64,000 nucleotides of DNA from CAVSWT01 sp963746735 (GTDB lineage Bacteria > Bacteroidota > Ignavibacteria > Ignavibacteriales > Ignavibacteriaceae), in contig CAVVCO010000021.1 of assembly GCA_963746735.1 (NCBI GenBank), positions 62,001 through 126,000 of the forward strand. Direction: 5' to 3'. The notes beneath the pieces are model-generated. The model made no database searches and had not been told where the DNA came from. It worked only from the letters and a program-made list of their open reading frames with translations. A program made the translations under genes and the position numbers. Of this stretch, positions 63,581 to 64,000 are shown piece after piece; the stretch's first letter is position 1, and every line of letters starts with the position of its first letter.

Positions 63581-64000
63581 TTGAGTCAATACAATGAGAT
63601 AGAGATTAATACAGCAAATGATATTAGCATAGTTGATAATATACCTGATGTTTTGCCCATTTTGCCGCTTAGAGATATAGTGATTTTTCCTTACATGATT
63701 TTCCCGGTTTTAGTAGGAAGAGAGCAATCTATTAGGGCAGCCAATTATGCTTTAGAAAACACAAAATATATTTTTCTAGCAGCACAAAAAAAATCGAACG
63801 TAGAAGACCCTAAGAAAGATGACATTTACCGCGAAGGCACAATTGCAAAGATAGTTCAGATTTTAAAATTACCTAACGGCTTAATGAAGATTTTAGTTGA
63901 CGGACTTTTACAAGGCGCCATAATCGACTTCACAAATAAAAATGAATTTTTTGAAGGTAAGATAAGAGTAATTGTCCCGGAGCTTAAGCAAGATCATGAA
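63581..64000 (+). CDS. lon: ATP-dependent protease Lon (N-terminal part)
   Basis: The frame from the TTG at 63581 is open to the window edge (140 codons), preceded by AAGGAGA 4-8 bases upstream. The N-terminal substrate domain is recognisable: LPILPLRDIVIFPYMIFPV, REQSIRAANYAL and GTIAKIVQILKLPNGLMKI. Lon degrades misfolded and regulatory proteins. The ATPase and serine-lysine protease domains lie beyond the window. It diverges from the inositol monophosphatase gene across a 167-base gap. The in-frame CTT AGA at 63668-63673 is read normally here. Confidence 0.93.
   Translation, partial: MSQYNEIEINTANDISIVDNIPDVLPILPLRDIVIFPYMIFPVLVGREQSIRAANYALENTKYIFLAAQKKSNVEDPKKDDIYREGTIAKIVQILKLPNGLMKILVDGLLQGAIIDFTNKNEFFEGKIRVIVPELKQDHE

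Noticed and set aside
63668..63673. CTT AGA as a general plus-one frameshift signal (seen in or near two of the frame breaks)
   Set aside because: The same CTT AGA is read in frame in the conserved LPLRD motif of lon, and most other breaks lack it, so it is not a sufficient recoding signal.
1..64000. tRNA, rRNA, CRISPR, prophage or insertion sequence
   Set aside because: I looked in all intergenic gaps and saw no TTCGA-type tRNA arm with pairing stems, no regular spacer-repeat pattern and no transposase or integrase gene.

Overview
The window is an AT-rich (about one-third GC by eye), gene-dense bacterial chromosome segment with no rRNA, tRNA, CRISPR, phage or insertion-sequence signature that I could see. 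Several secreted proteins end in a type IX secretion (T9SS) sorting domain with the 'NYPNPFNP' core. There are also PorV/PorQ-like and TonB-dependent outer-membrane proteins, a multihaem cytochrome carrying a T9SS signal, and many short lipoproteins. This combination points to the Ignavibacteria/Melioribacter side of the Bacteroidota-Chlorobiota group. That placement is inference from protein style, not from a marker gene.

Region by region. (1) 1-8758, plus strand: a non-phosphorylative L-fucose catabolic cluster (MDR dehydrogenase, L-fuconate dehydratase, SDR, FAH-family hydrolase, fuconolactonase-like amidohydrolase, second SDR) runs straight into lutA-lutB-lutC. The pathway ends in pyruvate plus L-lactate, and LutABC oxidises the lactate, so the cluster takes fucose to pyruvate. 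(2) 8819-18628: TonB receptor, tandem GNAT protein, beta-barrel-like protein, FMN reductase, PEBP protein, a cystathionine gamma-lyase/beta-synthase pair and def-fmt. (3) 18806-23683: tandem duplicated T9SS-secreted family-10-like glycosidases with patches of perfect DNA identity. (4) 23803-33176, minus strand: a six-gene envelope operon (TonB receptor, large secreted protein, lipoprotein, PorV-like protein, IPT/TIG lipoprotein, T9SS propeller). It is framed by a perfect 12-bp inverted repeat upstream and a strong terminator downstream, and is the best candidate for an undescribed system. (5) 33354-38614: a peptide-use module (M29 aminopeptidase, barrel protein, MFSD1-like carrier, OPT transporter). 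(6) 38747-43959: a TIGR02757-like protein, an OmpA protein with TSP3 repeats and a nine-haem T9SS cytochrome. (7) 44176-49735: hrcA-grpE-dnaJ, then comEA-like, pseudopilin-like and pilM-like genes and rsmD. (8) 49787-64000: coaD, aroE, aminotransferase, TPR protein, sucC, P5C dehydrogenase, acyl-CoA synthetase, a lipoprotein MsrA-MsrB fusion, inositol monophosphatase and the start of lon.

A pervasive oddity is that seven genes (lutA, the cystathionine gamma-lyase, fmt, the TIGR02757 gene, the acyl-CoA synthetase, msrAB and the inositol monophosphatase gene) are interrupted by ten frame breaks in total. Every break has the sense of one extra base, mostly in or next to a short homopolymer, and six of the ten lie between 59.6 and 62.8 kb. 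In each case the protein resumes with perfect family continuity. I favour insertion-type sequence error and list the split genes as single loci, but the uniform sign deserves a check.
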